Positions 1 to 6,137 of a stretch of DNA of 17,061 nt are shown here, piece after piece (position 1 is the first letter of the stretch; the number at the start of each line of letters is the position of its first letter). The stretch spans positions 1-17,061 of the forward strand of contig JAKURS010000017.1 of the NCBI GenBank assembly GCA_022449705.1, read 5' to 3'. The position numbers and the translations under genes are program-made. The DNA comes from Candidatus Poseidoniia archaeon (GTDB taxonomy: Archaea > Thermoplasmatota > Poseidoniia > MGIII > CG-Epi1). The notes under the pieces are model-generated. The model saw only the letters and a program-made list of their open reading frames with translations. It had not been told where the DNA came from and made no database searches.

Positions 1-495
1 GATAGCTACCGAGTACACGTCTTTTCCGGTTTCGTAGCTCCAGAGTGGGGTGCTGCTGTCCCTGTCAAAGAGATAGACCTTATTGTCATTGGAGACGGCG
101 GCAATGTACTTACCGTCGGCCGAAATGGCAACCGAGACCACGTCATGCCCTGTGCCATAACTCCGGACCGGCGTGCCGTCATCTCTGTTGAATAGATAGA
201 CCTTGCTGTCAAGTGAGCCGGCGGCGATGTACTCTCCGTTTGAAGAAATGGCGACCGAACGCACGTCGTCTCCAGTCGTGTAATCCCAGAGGGGTGTGTT
301 GCTGTCCCTTTCGAAGAGGTAGACGTTGTCGTCGTCGGAGCCGGCGGCGATGTACTCGCCGTCCGCCGAGATGGCGACCGCCCACACTTTACCCTCAGTG
401 GTGTAGCTGAACTCAGGGTCATTCGCTTCAACTTCCCCCGCCGTCATCAGCGCCAGCGCGAAGCCGGCAAGCAGCAGGAATGACCGTGGGGGCAT
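1..495 (-). CDS. Secreted WD40/PQQ-like beta-propeller repeat protein, 3' part missing (left edge)
   Basis: The frame is open from an ATG at 493-495 to base 1 (165 codons) with no stop, so the protein continues beyond the window. Residues 1-24 form a signal peptide: short basic start (MPPRS), hydrophobic core (FLLLAGFALALM), then an acidic mature start (EVEANDPEF). From residue 37 the protein consists of 41-residue repeats (37-77, 78-118, 119-159, then the start of a fourth). Each has the pattern V.SVAIS.DG.YIAA.S.D.KVYLF.RD..TPLW.Y.TG.D, typical of WD40-like or PQQ-like propeller blades. The repeats are also visible in DNA as a 123-bp period. The protein should be exported and form a propeller for binding rather than catalysis; its ligand is unknown. 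A weak AT-rich patch at about 518-531 lies where a leaderless promoter would be expected. Family-level confidence is high; the exact role is not known. Confidence 0.85.
   Translation of the reverse strand, partial: MPPRSFLLLAGFALALMTAGEVEANDPEFSYTTEGKVWAVAISADGEYIAAGSDDDNVYLFERDSNTPLWDYTTGDDVRSVAISSNGEYIAAGSLDSKVYLFNRDDGTPVRSYGTGHDVVSVAISADGKYIAAVSNDNKVYLFDRDSSTPLWSYETGKDVYSVAI
37..385 (-). repeat. Tandem 123-bp coding repeats (41-residue propeller blades)
   Basis: The core word atggc(g/a)accg recurs on the + strand at 371, 248 and 125, an exact 123-bp spacing, and a diverged copy begins near base 2. The repeats lie wholly inside the propeller gene and encode its blades. They are imperfect at the third codon position, so they are a protein-level repeat and not a recent duplication. 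Confidence 0.8.
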
Positions 496-563
496 CGGGG
501 CTGCAGTGCCGGGTGGGTTTAGGGTTTTCTAGGGCGGCTGCGGTCATACAACCTCATAGTTGG

Positions 564-633
564 GAGACAAACATAATTTGGGGTATGTCTCTATTTTCTA
601 ACAGGACCCGTATATCTCCTGTCACTACTTTTT
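564..633. repeat. Two adjacent short inverted repeats followed by a T-run
   Basis: Stem 1 is gagaca (564-569) against tgtctc (586-591) with a 16-nt loop. Stem 2 is acagga (601-606) against tcctgt (617-622) with a 10-nt loop. Both stems are six perfect pairs. A run of five T follows at 629-633 on the + strand. Their order on the + strand resembles a terminator, but no + strand gene lies upstream. They could instead be operator-like sites upstream of the propeller gene. Confidence 0.35.
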
Positions 634-701
634 CTCGTCATGAACGCCGCGTGCGGTGTCGCATAGTCCGTTATTGCGCCGACTTGCTAATCCGATTACT
701 T

Positions 702-714
702 CCCGCCATGCGGG
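702..714 (-). terminator. GC-rich hairpin just downstream of tRNA-Pro
   Basis: On the minus strand a five-pair stem (CCCGC/GCGGG) closes a three-base loop. It starts 15 nt beyond the encoded CCA end of the tRNA. It has no clear T-run behind it, so it is only a possible 3'-end or processing signal. Confidence 0.25.
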
Positions 715-728
715 GTCCAGTATTGAGG

Positions 729-804
729 TGGTGGGCCCGCCTGGATTTGAACCAGAGTCAATGGCTCCCAAAGCCACAAGGATGCCAAGCTACCCCACGG
801 GCCC
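729..804 (-). tRNA. tRNA-Pro, anticodon TGG, CCA encoded
   Basis: On the minus strand the 5' end is at 804. The seven-pair acceptor stem GGGCCCG (798-804) pairs with CGGGCCC (733-739), followed by discriminator A (732) and an encoded CCA (729-731). The D arm has three good pairs. The anticodon stem GTGGC/GCCAT closes the loop TTTGGGA, giving anticodon TGG (768-770), which reads proline CCN codons. The T arm is TCTGG/CCAGG with loop TTCAAAT. No intron is present. Sequence and stems agree with archaeal tRNA-Pro. It lies 27 bases downstream of the acetyltransferase stop, in the same direction. Confidence 0.95.
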
Positions 805-828
805 GCCGTCCTCGCGAGCGGGGCCGGT

Positions 829-838
829 AATTCAAATT
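829..838 (-). promoter_or_regulatory. AT-rich TATA-like box for tRNA-Pro, over the acetyltransferase stop codon
   Basis: The 10-base patch reads AATTTGAATT on the minus strand and stands out in GC-rich surroundings. Its centre is about 29 nt upstream of the tRNA 5' end, the position expected of an archaeal TATA box. The TGA stop of the acetyltransferase gene (832-834) lies inside it. Confidence 0.5.
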
Positions 839-1344
839 GTTGGCCGCTCGAGCAGGTAGTGCGGCACTCGCTGCGGGCCGCACGCGTCCACCTGCGTCGC
901 TCGCATCCCGGCGTAGCGGAAGCCGAGCTGTCGCAGCACCGCCTGCGAGGGGCGGTTGCCGGGGAGCGTGCTGGCGATAACACGCTGGAGCGCCAGCTCG
1001 CGGAAGCCCCACTCCAGCAGCGCCGCCGCCGCCTCGGTCGCATAGCCGTGGCCCCAGCGGGCGCGCGCGACCCAGTAGCCCAGGTCCGCTTCCTCGTCAC
1101 CCACCATCGTTAGCCGTACGCCACCGACGAGCGCGCCGGAGTCACGCAACGCTACGATGCCTTCCCAACCTTTTTCAAGCGCGGCGGTGCGGCGCATGAA
1201 ATCACGTGCATCGGCGAGTGTATAGGGGCTCGGCAGGTTGCAGATCCAGTCGTTGACCGCTGGCTCACCGATGGTGGTTGCCAGTGTCTCCAGGTCCGCT
1301 TCACGGCAGGGGCGCAGCCGCAGCCGCTTGGTGAGCAGCTCCAC
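832..1344 (-). CDS. GNAT-family N-acetyltransferase (RimJ/RimL-like)
   Basis: The predicted 170-residue protein has the usual length for a single GNAT domain. It starts with the family's typical ELLTKRLRLRP strand and has the acetyl-CoA pyrophosphate-binding motif RWGHGYA at residues 96-102. Helix TEAAAALLEWGF follows, then the late GNRPSQAVLRQLGF segment (about 129-142), as in RimJ/RimL-type enzymes that acetylate alpha-amino groups of proteins or small amines. The acceptor cannot be read from the sequence. The start is a GTG at 1342-1344, four bases after the PRC-barrel stop, with a GAGGAG ribosome binding site (1352-1357) at 7-nt spacing. A longer frame reaching to 1578 exists, but it only shadows the PRC-barrel gene. 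The enzyme is likely cytosolic and co-transcribed with the PRC-barrel protein. Confidence 0.88.
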   Translation of the reverse strand: MELLTKRLRLRPCREADLETLATTIGEPAVNDWICNLPSPYTLADARDFMRRTAALEKGWEGIVALRDSGALVGGVRLTMVGDEEADLGYWVARARWGHGYATEAAAALLEWGFRELALQRVIASTLPGNRPSQAVLRQLGFRYAGMRATQVDACGPQRVPHYLLERPTI

Positions 1345-1348
1345 GGAG

Positions 1349-1627
1349 CTACTCCTCGAACTCCATCTCTGCCTCTTCTGGCGGCTCCAGCTCGAGCGGC
1401 TCCGGGAAGTGGCGCAGCACAACGATATCGTCCAGGTCCTGCACCCAGCGGAAGGGAACCTGGATGTTGGCACCGTCCGGGACCAGCCTCGGGTCGGTGC
1501 CGGAGATGTAGAGGCTGTCGACGCGGCGTCCGCTGGTGTCAAGCCCCACGTCGTGGACCGTGCCGAGGTGGGTGCCATGGCGGGTGTAGACCGGCAGGCC
1601 GAGCAGCCGCGAGGCGATGTGGAGCAC
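1349..1627 (-). CDS. PRC-barrel domain protein
   Basis: The 92-residue protein has a PRC-barrel fold over about residues 3-75: an initial ASRLLGLPVYTRHGTHLGTVHDVGLDTSGRRV segment of turn-rich beta strands, then IQVPFRWVQDLDDIVVL. A short acidic tail (EPLELEPPEEAEMEFEE) follows. Stand-alone archaeal PRC-barrel proteins of 80-100 residues are common and are thought to be small RNA- or protein-binding adaptors; the function here is not known. The start is a GTG at 1625-1627, with an in-frame TAA about 25 nt upstream. A CTTAAG patch (1648-1653) lies about 24 nt upstream of it, and the larger divergent TATA box lies at 1671-1680. The acetyltransferase starts four bases after its stop, so the two form an operon. 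Confidence 0.85.
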   Translation of the reverse strand: MLHIASRLLGLPVYTRHGTHLGTVHDVGLDTSGRRVDSLYISGTDPRLVPDGANIQVPFRWVQDLDDIVVLRHFPEPLELEPPEEAEMEFEE

Positions 1628-1647
1628 GGTCGCCGATTGCAGGCGGG

Positions 1648-1653
1648 CTTAAG
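1648..1653 (-). promoter_or_regulatory. Possible TATA element for the PRC-barrel operon
   Basis: CTTAAG is centred about 24 nt upstream of the GTG start at 1627, similar to the TTAA-core elements seen at other genes in this window. If it is used, the PRC-barrel mRNA would be leaderless or nearly so. The alternative is the stronger TATA at 1671-1680, which would give a leader of about 20 nt. Confidence 0.4.
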
Positions 1654-1670
1654 GCGTTTCGTTCCACAGC

Positions 1671-1680
1671 ATATTTATAT
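1671..1680. promoter_or_regulatory. TATA box of the rps17e operon (nearly palindromic)
   Basis: The sequence atatttatat lies in a GC-rich setting. Its centre is about 27 nt upstream of the rps17e ATG (1703), which predicts a leaderless transcript. On the other strand it reads atataaatat, so it could also fire towards the PRC-barrel gene. Confidence 0.75.
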
Positions 1681-1702
1681 GGGGCGCGGGTGCCGCGGCT
1701 GC

Positions 1703-1894
1703 ATGGGTCAGGTCAGGCCGACGTACATCAAGCGGATCGCCATCGAGCTGGTGAAAAACCATGGTGACCGTTTTACCGAGGACTTCGACCACAACAAGGT
1801 GCAGGTCTCCGAGCTGACCGACGTCAAGTCAATCAGCATGCGCAACCGCATCACCGGATATGTTACCTGCTACCGCAAGCAGGAACAGGCGTGA
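1703..1894 (+). CDS. rps17e: 30S ribosomal protein S17e
   Basis: The 63-residue product starts MGQVRPTYIKRIAIELVK, then has DRFTEDFDHNK, VQVSELTDVKS and RNRITGYVTCYRK. This is the complete S17e family pattern at the usual archaeal length of about 60-70 residues. S17e is part of the small ribosomal subunit in archaea and eukaryotes and is absent from bacteria, so it fixes the domain of life here. The ATG at 1703 is chosen because it begins the conserved domain and sits about 27 nt after the TATA box; the open frame extends upstream to 1238, but that part only mirrors the genes on the other strand. Its TGA overlaps the GTG of the geranylgeranyl reductase, so the two are translationally coupled. 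Confidence 0.96.
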   Translation: MGQVRPTYIKRIAIELVKNHGDRFTEDFDHNKVQVSELTDVKSISMRNRITGYVTCYRKQEQA

Positions 1895-3189
1895 CCAGGT
1901 TCGACGTAGTCGTCGAAGGGGCAGGACCGGCAGGCGCTACTGCAGCATACTACCTCGCGCAGCAGGGGAAATCGGTCGCGCTGGTCGACCGCGCGAAGTT
2001 CCCCCGCGAAAAGGCGTGCGGCGGTGGCCTCTGCGTCCATATCGAGGAGTTCGATCACATAATCAACAACTGGGACGATTTTCTTGAGTCGAAGTGCACC
2101 CGTGGACTCGTCTACGGACCGGATGGCCTGGCAGTGGACTACAAGCAGGACACTCCATTTTTCTACAACATCCGCCGCTTCAAGTTCGACAACAAACTGG
2201 TCGAATACGCTGTTGACATGGGAGCGACACTGATGGACGGCGTTGCGGTCAAGGATTTCCGGGTAGAGGAGGACCGCGTAGTCACCGAGCTGCGGGACGG
2301 GAGCACGCTTGAGAGCGAGGTTATTATCGGCGCCGGCGGGTCGTTCGACCTGGTTGCGCGGCGCATCCGCGCCGACGAGGGACTGCCAATGAAGTGGCGC
2401 GACGAGGATATCGCGACCGCGCTCTACTTCGAGGTTGAGGTCGGCCGTGAATACATGGACCGTGTATACGGCCCCGAGCGCATCTCGATGGCGCATATCA
2501 AGTTCAACGGGCTCGACGGCTACGGCTGGTCCTTCTCCAAGGACACGGTGCTCAATGTCGGCATCGGCTGCCCCCGCTCGACAATCCGCCGCGCGAAGGA
2601 AGATAATCCGGAGTGGGACGAGCGGCAGTACCTGCTCGACTACGTCGCGACGCTCAAGGAACAGGGCTGGTTCCCGCGTGAAATCGAGGTGACACGCAAG
2701 ATGCTAGCCGGCTCCAACATCCCGGTTGGCATGGGGCTGCAGCCAAGCGCTGGAAATCGCATGCTGGTTGTTGGCGACGCCGGCGGTTTCGTCTCGCCAC
2801 TCTCGGGCGAGGGCCTCTACTACGCGCTCGACTCGGGGCGGCTGGCAGCAGAGACACTGGAAGGACTGTTCGAGCGCGGCGAGTTCTCCAAGGCTGCGCT
2901 GATGGAGTACCACCGCGCCTGGCGCAACAAGTGGGGTGACGACCTGGAGTGGCTCAAGGTGGCGTGGCACCTGCTGATGTTCATGCCCAACTCGCTCATC
3001 CGCTACGCCGCGCTGGACGAGGAGACCAAGATGTTCTTTACCCACATGTTCGTCGGCTCGATGCCCGCCTACCAGATCAAGAACAAGGTGCTGGCGCTGA
3101 TTGCGGAGGGCGTGCTGAAGCAGGATGTGCTGCCGCTCCTCAAGGGATCCGAAATCCCGCTGCCCGAGGTCCGGTCGCCCGCAGCCTGA
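1891..3189 (+). CDS. Geranylgeranyl reductase family flavoprotein
   Basis: The 432-residue protein has an N-terminal FAD Rossmann motif (GAGPAG, 10-15), the DR end of the second strand (33-34), and the KACGGGLC segment (41-48) with the cysteine-glycine loop typical of geranylgeranyl reductases. YGWSFSK at 211-217 matches the family's YxWxFP-type substrate-loop motif. GDAGGFVSPLSGEGLYYAL near residue 296 is the second FAD-binding motif. Archaeal members reduce double bonds in the geranylgeranyl chains of membrane lipids, or in quinone tails, using reduced flavin; lipid saturation is the likeliest role, but the substrate is not proven. The GTG start (1891) overlaps the rps17e stop as GTGA, so it is co-expressed with a ribosomal protein. 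Confidence 0.92.
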   Translation: MTRFDVVVEGAGPAGATAAYYLAQQGKSVALVDRAKFPREKACGGGLCVHIEEFDHIINNWDDFLESKCTRGLVYGPDGLAVDYKQDTPFFYNIRRFKFDNKLVEYAVDMGATLMDGVAVKDFRVEEDRVVTELRDGSTLESEVIIGAGGSFDLVARRIRADEGLPMKWRDEDIATALYFEVEVGREYMDRVYGPERISMAHIKFNGLDGYGWSFSKDTVLNVGIGCPRSTIRRAKEDNPEWDERQYLLDYVATLKEQGWFPREIEVTRKMLAGSNIPVGMGLQPSAGNRMLVVGDAGGFVSPLSGEGLYYALDSGRLAAETLEGLFERGEFSKAALMEYHRAWRNKWGDDLEWLKVAWHLLMFMPNSLIRYAALDEETKMFFTHMFVGSMPAYQIKNKVLALIAEGVLKQDVLPLLKGSEIPLPEVRSPAA

Positions 3190-3198
3190 AGTCGAAAC

Positions 3199-3204
3199 CT
3201 ATAA
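3199..3204 (+). promoter_or_regulatory. TATA box of the membrane-protein gene at 3230
   Basis: CTATAA lies about 28 nt upstream of the ATG at 3230 and within 15 bases of the reductase stop. This spacing predicts a leaderless mRNA and supports the ATG at 3230 over longer in-frame starts. Confidence 0.6.
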
Positions 3205-3229
3205 GAACTGCAGGCAGGGGTCGCCCGCG

Positions 3230-4249
3230 ATGACTCCCGACGAGGAGTGGGACGACGAGGAGTGGGAAGACGATTACGACGGTGCCCCGCTTCTGGACAA
3301 ACTGGGCTGGCTGCTCAGCCTGAAAGTCATTGGAGTGCTGCTGGTCGTCGGAGTGCTGCTGGTCGCGGCACTGGTGCTCACCGGATTCGGCTTCTATTTC
3401 GGTGTTGGCCAGCTCTCGCTGCTGATTGACGTTAACGAGGGGCTCGACCCCGGTGACCGCACCTTGGATGCGCAGATTACCGCCACATCACCCGCCTTCG
3501 GCATCCTGAGCCGCGAAGGGAGTTATTCCATCTCGTATGAGGGTGACCGGCAGGCGAGCGGCAGCTTCGAGATTGGTGACACCGGCCGCGACTCGCTCTC
3601 CATCGACTATGGCGAATTCTTCGTGGGCAACGGCGAGTATGTCATAGAGATAGAGCTGGGCGGCAAGCAGCAGTCCGACAGCGTCGTGCTCGAGAAGTTC
3701 GCCGATTCGGTCGCTGGCGCGGTTTCCAACTTCGGCGACGGTGACAGGCCCCTCGACAAGGATTCACCGGTGTTCGTCAGCCTGCAGTTCTCAGCCGCTG
3801 ACGCGGTGCTTGTATGTCCGGTAGTATTAGATGGAGTGTGCATCTTGCACCCGTGGGTTGACATGACACTCTCCATCTACCACTACGAGAACCAGTTCCG
3901 GGAGGGCGACAATACCTATTGGGACGACGACTCGGAGCGGGGTGGTGAAGGTGCCGATGACTGGAACCTGGTTGCGACGCTCTCGATTGAGGTCGAGGGT
4001 AACCAGGGCAGCTGGACCGGCTCAGGCGCGAGCGGTGGCTTCAGCGCGGTCGAGATTCCGCCCTACAACCTGAACCTGGAGCTGCATCCGTCCGATGATT
4101 TCTATGGCACCCAGGGTAGCGGCGACTACACGCTGGTGTTCGAGTTCAGCAACCAGCTGGGCGATGACCTCACCTCCAAGCCGGGGCGCTCGGCCTGGAA
4201 GTGGTTCCACCTTTGCGACACCAAGGACGACGGTTCCTGTAAAGACTAG
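3230..4249 (+). CDS. Single-pass membrane protein with acidic N-terminus and secreted beta-rich domain, unknown function
   Basis: I do not recognise a family. The 339-residue protein starts with a strongly acidic, tryptophan-containing segment (residues 4-18, with DEEW and DDEEWEDDYDG). One long hydrophobic helix follows (about 33-58). The rest is an extracytoplasmic domain rich in predicted beta strands, glycine and Asp/Ser. Lysines at 24 and 32 before the helix suggest N-inside orientation. Two cysteine pairs occur: one in the middle (CPVVLDGVC) and one at the C-terminus (LCDTKDDGSC), possibly disulfides outside the cell. The ATG at 3230 is preferred because the frame upstream overlaps the reductase gene and a TATA box sits about 28 nt before it. 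It faces the MFS gene tail to tail, 19 bases away. It could be a lineage-specific envelope protein. Confidence 0.85.
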   Translation: MTPDEEWDDEEWEDDYDGAPLLDKLGWLLSLKVIGVLLVVGVLLVAALVLTGFGFYFGVGQLSLLIDVNEGLDPGDRTLDAQITATSPAFGILSREGSYSISYEGDRQASGSFEIGDTGRDSLSIDYGEFFVGNGEYVIEIELGGKQQSDSVVLEKFADSVAGAVSNFGDGDRPLDKDSPVFVSLQFSAADAVLVCPVVLDGVCILHPWVDMTLSIYHYENQFREGDNTYWDDDSERGGEGADDWNLVATLSIEVEGNQGSWTGSGASGGFSAVEIPPYNLNLELHPSDDFYGTQGSGDYTLVFEFSNQLGDDLTSKPGRSAWKWFHLCDTKDDGSCKD

Positions 4250-4268
4250 GGCAAGCGCAGCCCAATGA

Positions 4269-5414
4269 TTAGCGCTGCTTCCAGGCCCAGAGCGATGGCA
4301 GTACTGCCAGCGCACAGAGCACCGCCATCACCTGCGTTGCTTGCCACTGTACCAGCGCCAGCACCAGCAGCGGCGCACCGAACGAGAGCCCGAAGCGCAG
4401 CGCGAAGGTGAAGCCGAAGAGCACCGCGCGCCCATCAGCGTCGGTCAGCTCCGCCAGACGTGTGTTCAGAGCTGGCTGGCTGCCGTAGCTGAATGCGCCG
4501 AATATCGCCATGCCCACCGCCGCGAGCCAGAGGTTGCCCGGCAGCGCCTCTGTCAGCGCCGCAGCAAGCAGTGCCACGCCGGCGAGCACACCAAGCGCCG
4601 AGACAAAAATGACTGGTCCCGCGCCGTGCTGCTCGATGGCGCGGCCGGCAGCCAGCGTGCCGGGGATGCCGGCGACTGTCGCGACCGTAATCAGCAGCGC
4701 AACCGTCGGGGCGGCGCCTTCCGGCGTCGTCCCCAGCGCGGCGAGGAAGTCTTCCACCTCGAGCGGGGTGATAACCATCACCGCCCGGAACGCGAAACCG
4801 TTTAGCATCGAGGCGCTTTGCAGCGCGACGACCGGGAGCGTCAGCAGCGCCAGCAGCGCGGTGCGCCCTCGCGCAGGCGGACCGGCGGGCGCGGGTATGG
4901 TCCCGAGGCCAAGCAGCAGCGTCGCCACCGCTGCGACGGCGAAGACCCACAGCACCCCCTGCGGCCCGACCCAGGGCCACGTCGCCGCCAGCAGCGGGCC
5001 GGCGACCTGCCCCACGTTGCCGCCGACGCCGTTGCGCGCCAGCGCTCGTCCGGTACCGTCAGGGTAGATTTCAGCCAGCACCGCTATCCCGGCCGGATGG
5101 TAGGCAGCCAGCCCGGCGCCGCAGACGACCAGCGCGGGGCCAGTCTGCTCAGGCGACGTAGCAGCCAGCCCGAGGCCGATTGCGGCGAGCGCCAGCCCGC
5201 CTGTCATCGTCTCACCGGGGCGCTTTACTGCGAGCCAGCCGGCGGGGAAGGCGCCGAAGCCGTACACCATGCCTCCCAGCGCGAACCAGCCCACCAGCTC
5301 CGCGCGAGACCAGCCGTCGGTCGCGACCAGGCCGAGGATGAGCACCGGGATGCCGAGCAGCACGGCGTGGGTGTAGCCGTGGTTGACTGCTAGGTACCAG
5401 TCGAGCCGCTTCAC
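4269..5414 (-). CDS. Major facilitator superfamily transporter (Fsr-like)
   Basis: The 381-residue protein is hydrophobic throughout, with about 11-12 membrane helices, the usual size for a compact MFS carrier. The first helix region reads WYLAVNHGYTHAVLLGIPVL. The segment AYHPAGIAVLAEIYPDGTGRALARNGVGGNVGQVAGPLLA resembles the fourth and fifth helices of the fosmidomycin-resistance (Fsr) type of MFS exporters, with its conserved HPAG. Helices in the second half follow at GTLAAGRAIEQHGAG and GAFSYGSQPALNTRLAELTD. The substrate is unknown; efflux of a small molecule is a guess from the similarity. The GTG start (5412-5414) overlaps the TGA of the glycosyltransferase as GTGA, so they form an operon. 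The glycosyltransferase partner leaves open a sugar- or lipid-linked substrate. Confidence 0.87.
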   Translation of the reverse strand: MKRLDWYLAVNHGYTHAVLLGIPVLILGLVATDGWSRAELVGWFALGGMVYGFGAFPAGWLAVKRPGETMTGGLALAAIGLGLAATSPEQTGPALVVCGAGLAAYHPAGIAVLAEIYPDGTGRALARNGVGGNVGQVAGPLLAATWPWVGPQGVLWVFAVAAVATLLLGLGTIPAPAGPPARGRTALLALLTLPVVALQSASMLNGFAFRAVMVITPLEVEDFLAALGTTPEGAAPTVALLITVATVAGIPGTLAAGRAIEQHGAGPVIFVSALGVLAGVALLAAALTEALPGNLWLAAVGMAIFGAFSYGSQPALNTRLAELTDADGRAVLFGFTFALRFGLSFGAPLLVLALVQWQATQVMAVLCALAVLPSLWAWKQR

Positions 5415-6088
5415 CGGAAGTCCGCCATCTTGGTCACCAGGAACCAGAGATTCTGCACACCATCCTCCCAGGTGTTGAGCTTGACGTCGCCAATCCGGTC
5501 GCGATATTCGACCGGGATTTCAAGCACCTTCAGGCCGCGCCGGAAGGTCTCGATCTTGATCTCCTCGGAAAGTGGCATTCCGTCGCTGGTGAGCTGGATT
5601 TCTTTTAATATGCGTCGTCGGAAGACCCACATCCCCGACTGAGAATCGCGAATATGGATGCCGTGCAGCACGTTGGTCGCCATGGTGAGCGACCAGTTGC
5701 CCATCCTGTGGGTCATTGACATCGCGCCAGTATCCATCATTGTCAGCCGGTTGCAGGTGATGAAATCCAGTCCGCGGTTGAGCAGCAGGGCCAGCACGTG
5801 CGGGATGATTTCGGCCGGGTAGGTGGTGTCGCCGTCCAGCGTCGCGATGAACTCGCCTGTGGCGGCGGCGAAGCCCGTTTTGTATGCCCTGCCGTATCCC
5901 TTGCGCGGTTCGTTGATTACGTGCGCACCGCGCTTCTCCGCCTCGGCGGCGGTTGCGTCGGTCGAGTTTCCGTCCACGACGATAATGTCCACTTTGAGCC
6001 ACTCCAGGTCGCGCGGAATGGCATCGATGGTGGGTCCGATTGATTCACCTTCGTTGAGCGTCGGGATTACGACGGTCAGGCTGCACAT
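5411..6088 (-). CDS. GT2 family glycosyltransferase (dolichyl-phosphate sugar synthase-like)
   Basis: The 225-residue enzyme is a single GT-A domain. It has VVIPTLNEGESI (residues 6-17), IVVDGNSTD (36-44), GYGRAYKTGF (64-73) and the metal- and nucleotide-binding DGD (85-87) in ATLDGDTTYPAEI. SQSGMWVFRR and PLSEEIKIE follow in the second half. This order is that of the dolichyl-phosphate mannose/glucose synthase group, which moves a sugar from a nucleotide donor to polyprenyl phosphate on the cytosolic face. No membrane helices follow the catalytic domain, so it would be peripheral. The start is the ATG at 6086-6088, placed 25 nt from the TTTTAA promoter (leaderless). It leads the operon with the MFS gene. 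The sugar and acceptor are not determinable. Confidence 0.88.
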   Translation of the reverse strand: MCSLTVVIPTLNEGESIGPTIDAIPRDLEWLKVDIIVVDGNSTDATAAEAEKRGAHVINEPRKGYGRAYKTGFAAATGEFIATLDGDTTYPAEIIPHVLALLLNRGLDFITCNRLTMMDTGAMSMTHRMGNWSLTMATNVLHGIHIRDSQSGMWVFRRRILKEIQLTSDGMPLSEEIKIETFRRGLKVLEIPVEYRDRIGDVKLNTWEDGVQNLWFLVTKMADFR

Positions 6089-6110
6089 TGGCCGGCGGAT
6101 GGTACCCCCG

Positions 6111-6116
6111 TTTTAA
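6111..6116. promoter_or_regulatory. Symmetric TTTTAA promoter shared by two divergent genes
   Basis: The element centre (6113.5) is about 25 nt from the ATG of the glycosyltransferase (6088, minus) and about 25 nt from the GTG of the small membrane protein (6138, plus). TTTTAA/TTAAAA is the only AT-rich patch in the 49-base gap, so one box seems to serve two leaderless transcripts. Confidence 0.65.
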
Positions 6117-6137
6117 GGACGCCCACGCTCGACCGGC

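Larger units (their letters stand above)
496..728. other. Non-coding region with inverted repeats between tRNA-Pro and the propeller gene
   Basis: This 233-base stretch has lower GC than its surroundings and no convincing reading frame; the frames crossing it also run through the tRNA. It contains three small inverted repeats: gagaca/tgtctc (564-569 with 586-591), acagga/tcctgt (601-606 with 617-622, followed by a five-T run at 629-633), and a tight GC hairpin at 702-714. It should hold the promoter of the propeller gene and the 3' end of the tRNA transcript. No known RNA family was recognised. Confidence 0.55.

Noticed and set aside
37..385. 123-bp periodic repeats considered as CRISPR or satellite DNA
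   Set aside because: The repeats are coding, contiguous, without spacers, and encode propeller blades.
480..859. Open frames on the + strand across tRNA-Pro
   Set aside because: They translate the antisense of a tRNA (giving the familiar DLNQSQWLPKP-type peptide) and have no protein features.
1345..1578. Longer N-terminus for the GNAT acetyltransferase
   Set aside because: The extra residues are a frame-shifted shadow of the PRC-barrel gene. The GNAT domain starts right at the GTG at 1344, which has a GAGGAG site.
1238..1702. Longer N-terminus for ribosomal protein S17e
   Set aside because: S17e has about 63 residues and its conserved start is the ATG at 1703, 27 nt after a TATA box. The upstream frame is antisense to the PRC-barrel and GNAT genes.
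4250..4268. Terminator between the converging genes at 4249 and 4269
   Set aside because: The 19-base gap has no hairpin or T-run.
4341..5393. Several + strand open frames opposite the MFS gene
   Set aside because: They are low-complexity Arg/Ala/Gln-rich shadows of a GC-rich membrane protein gene.
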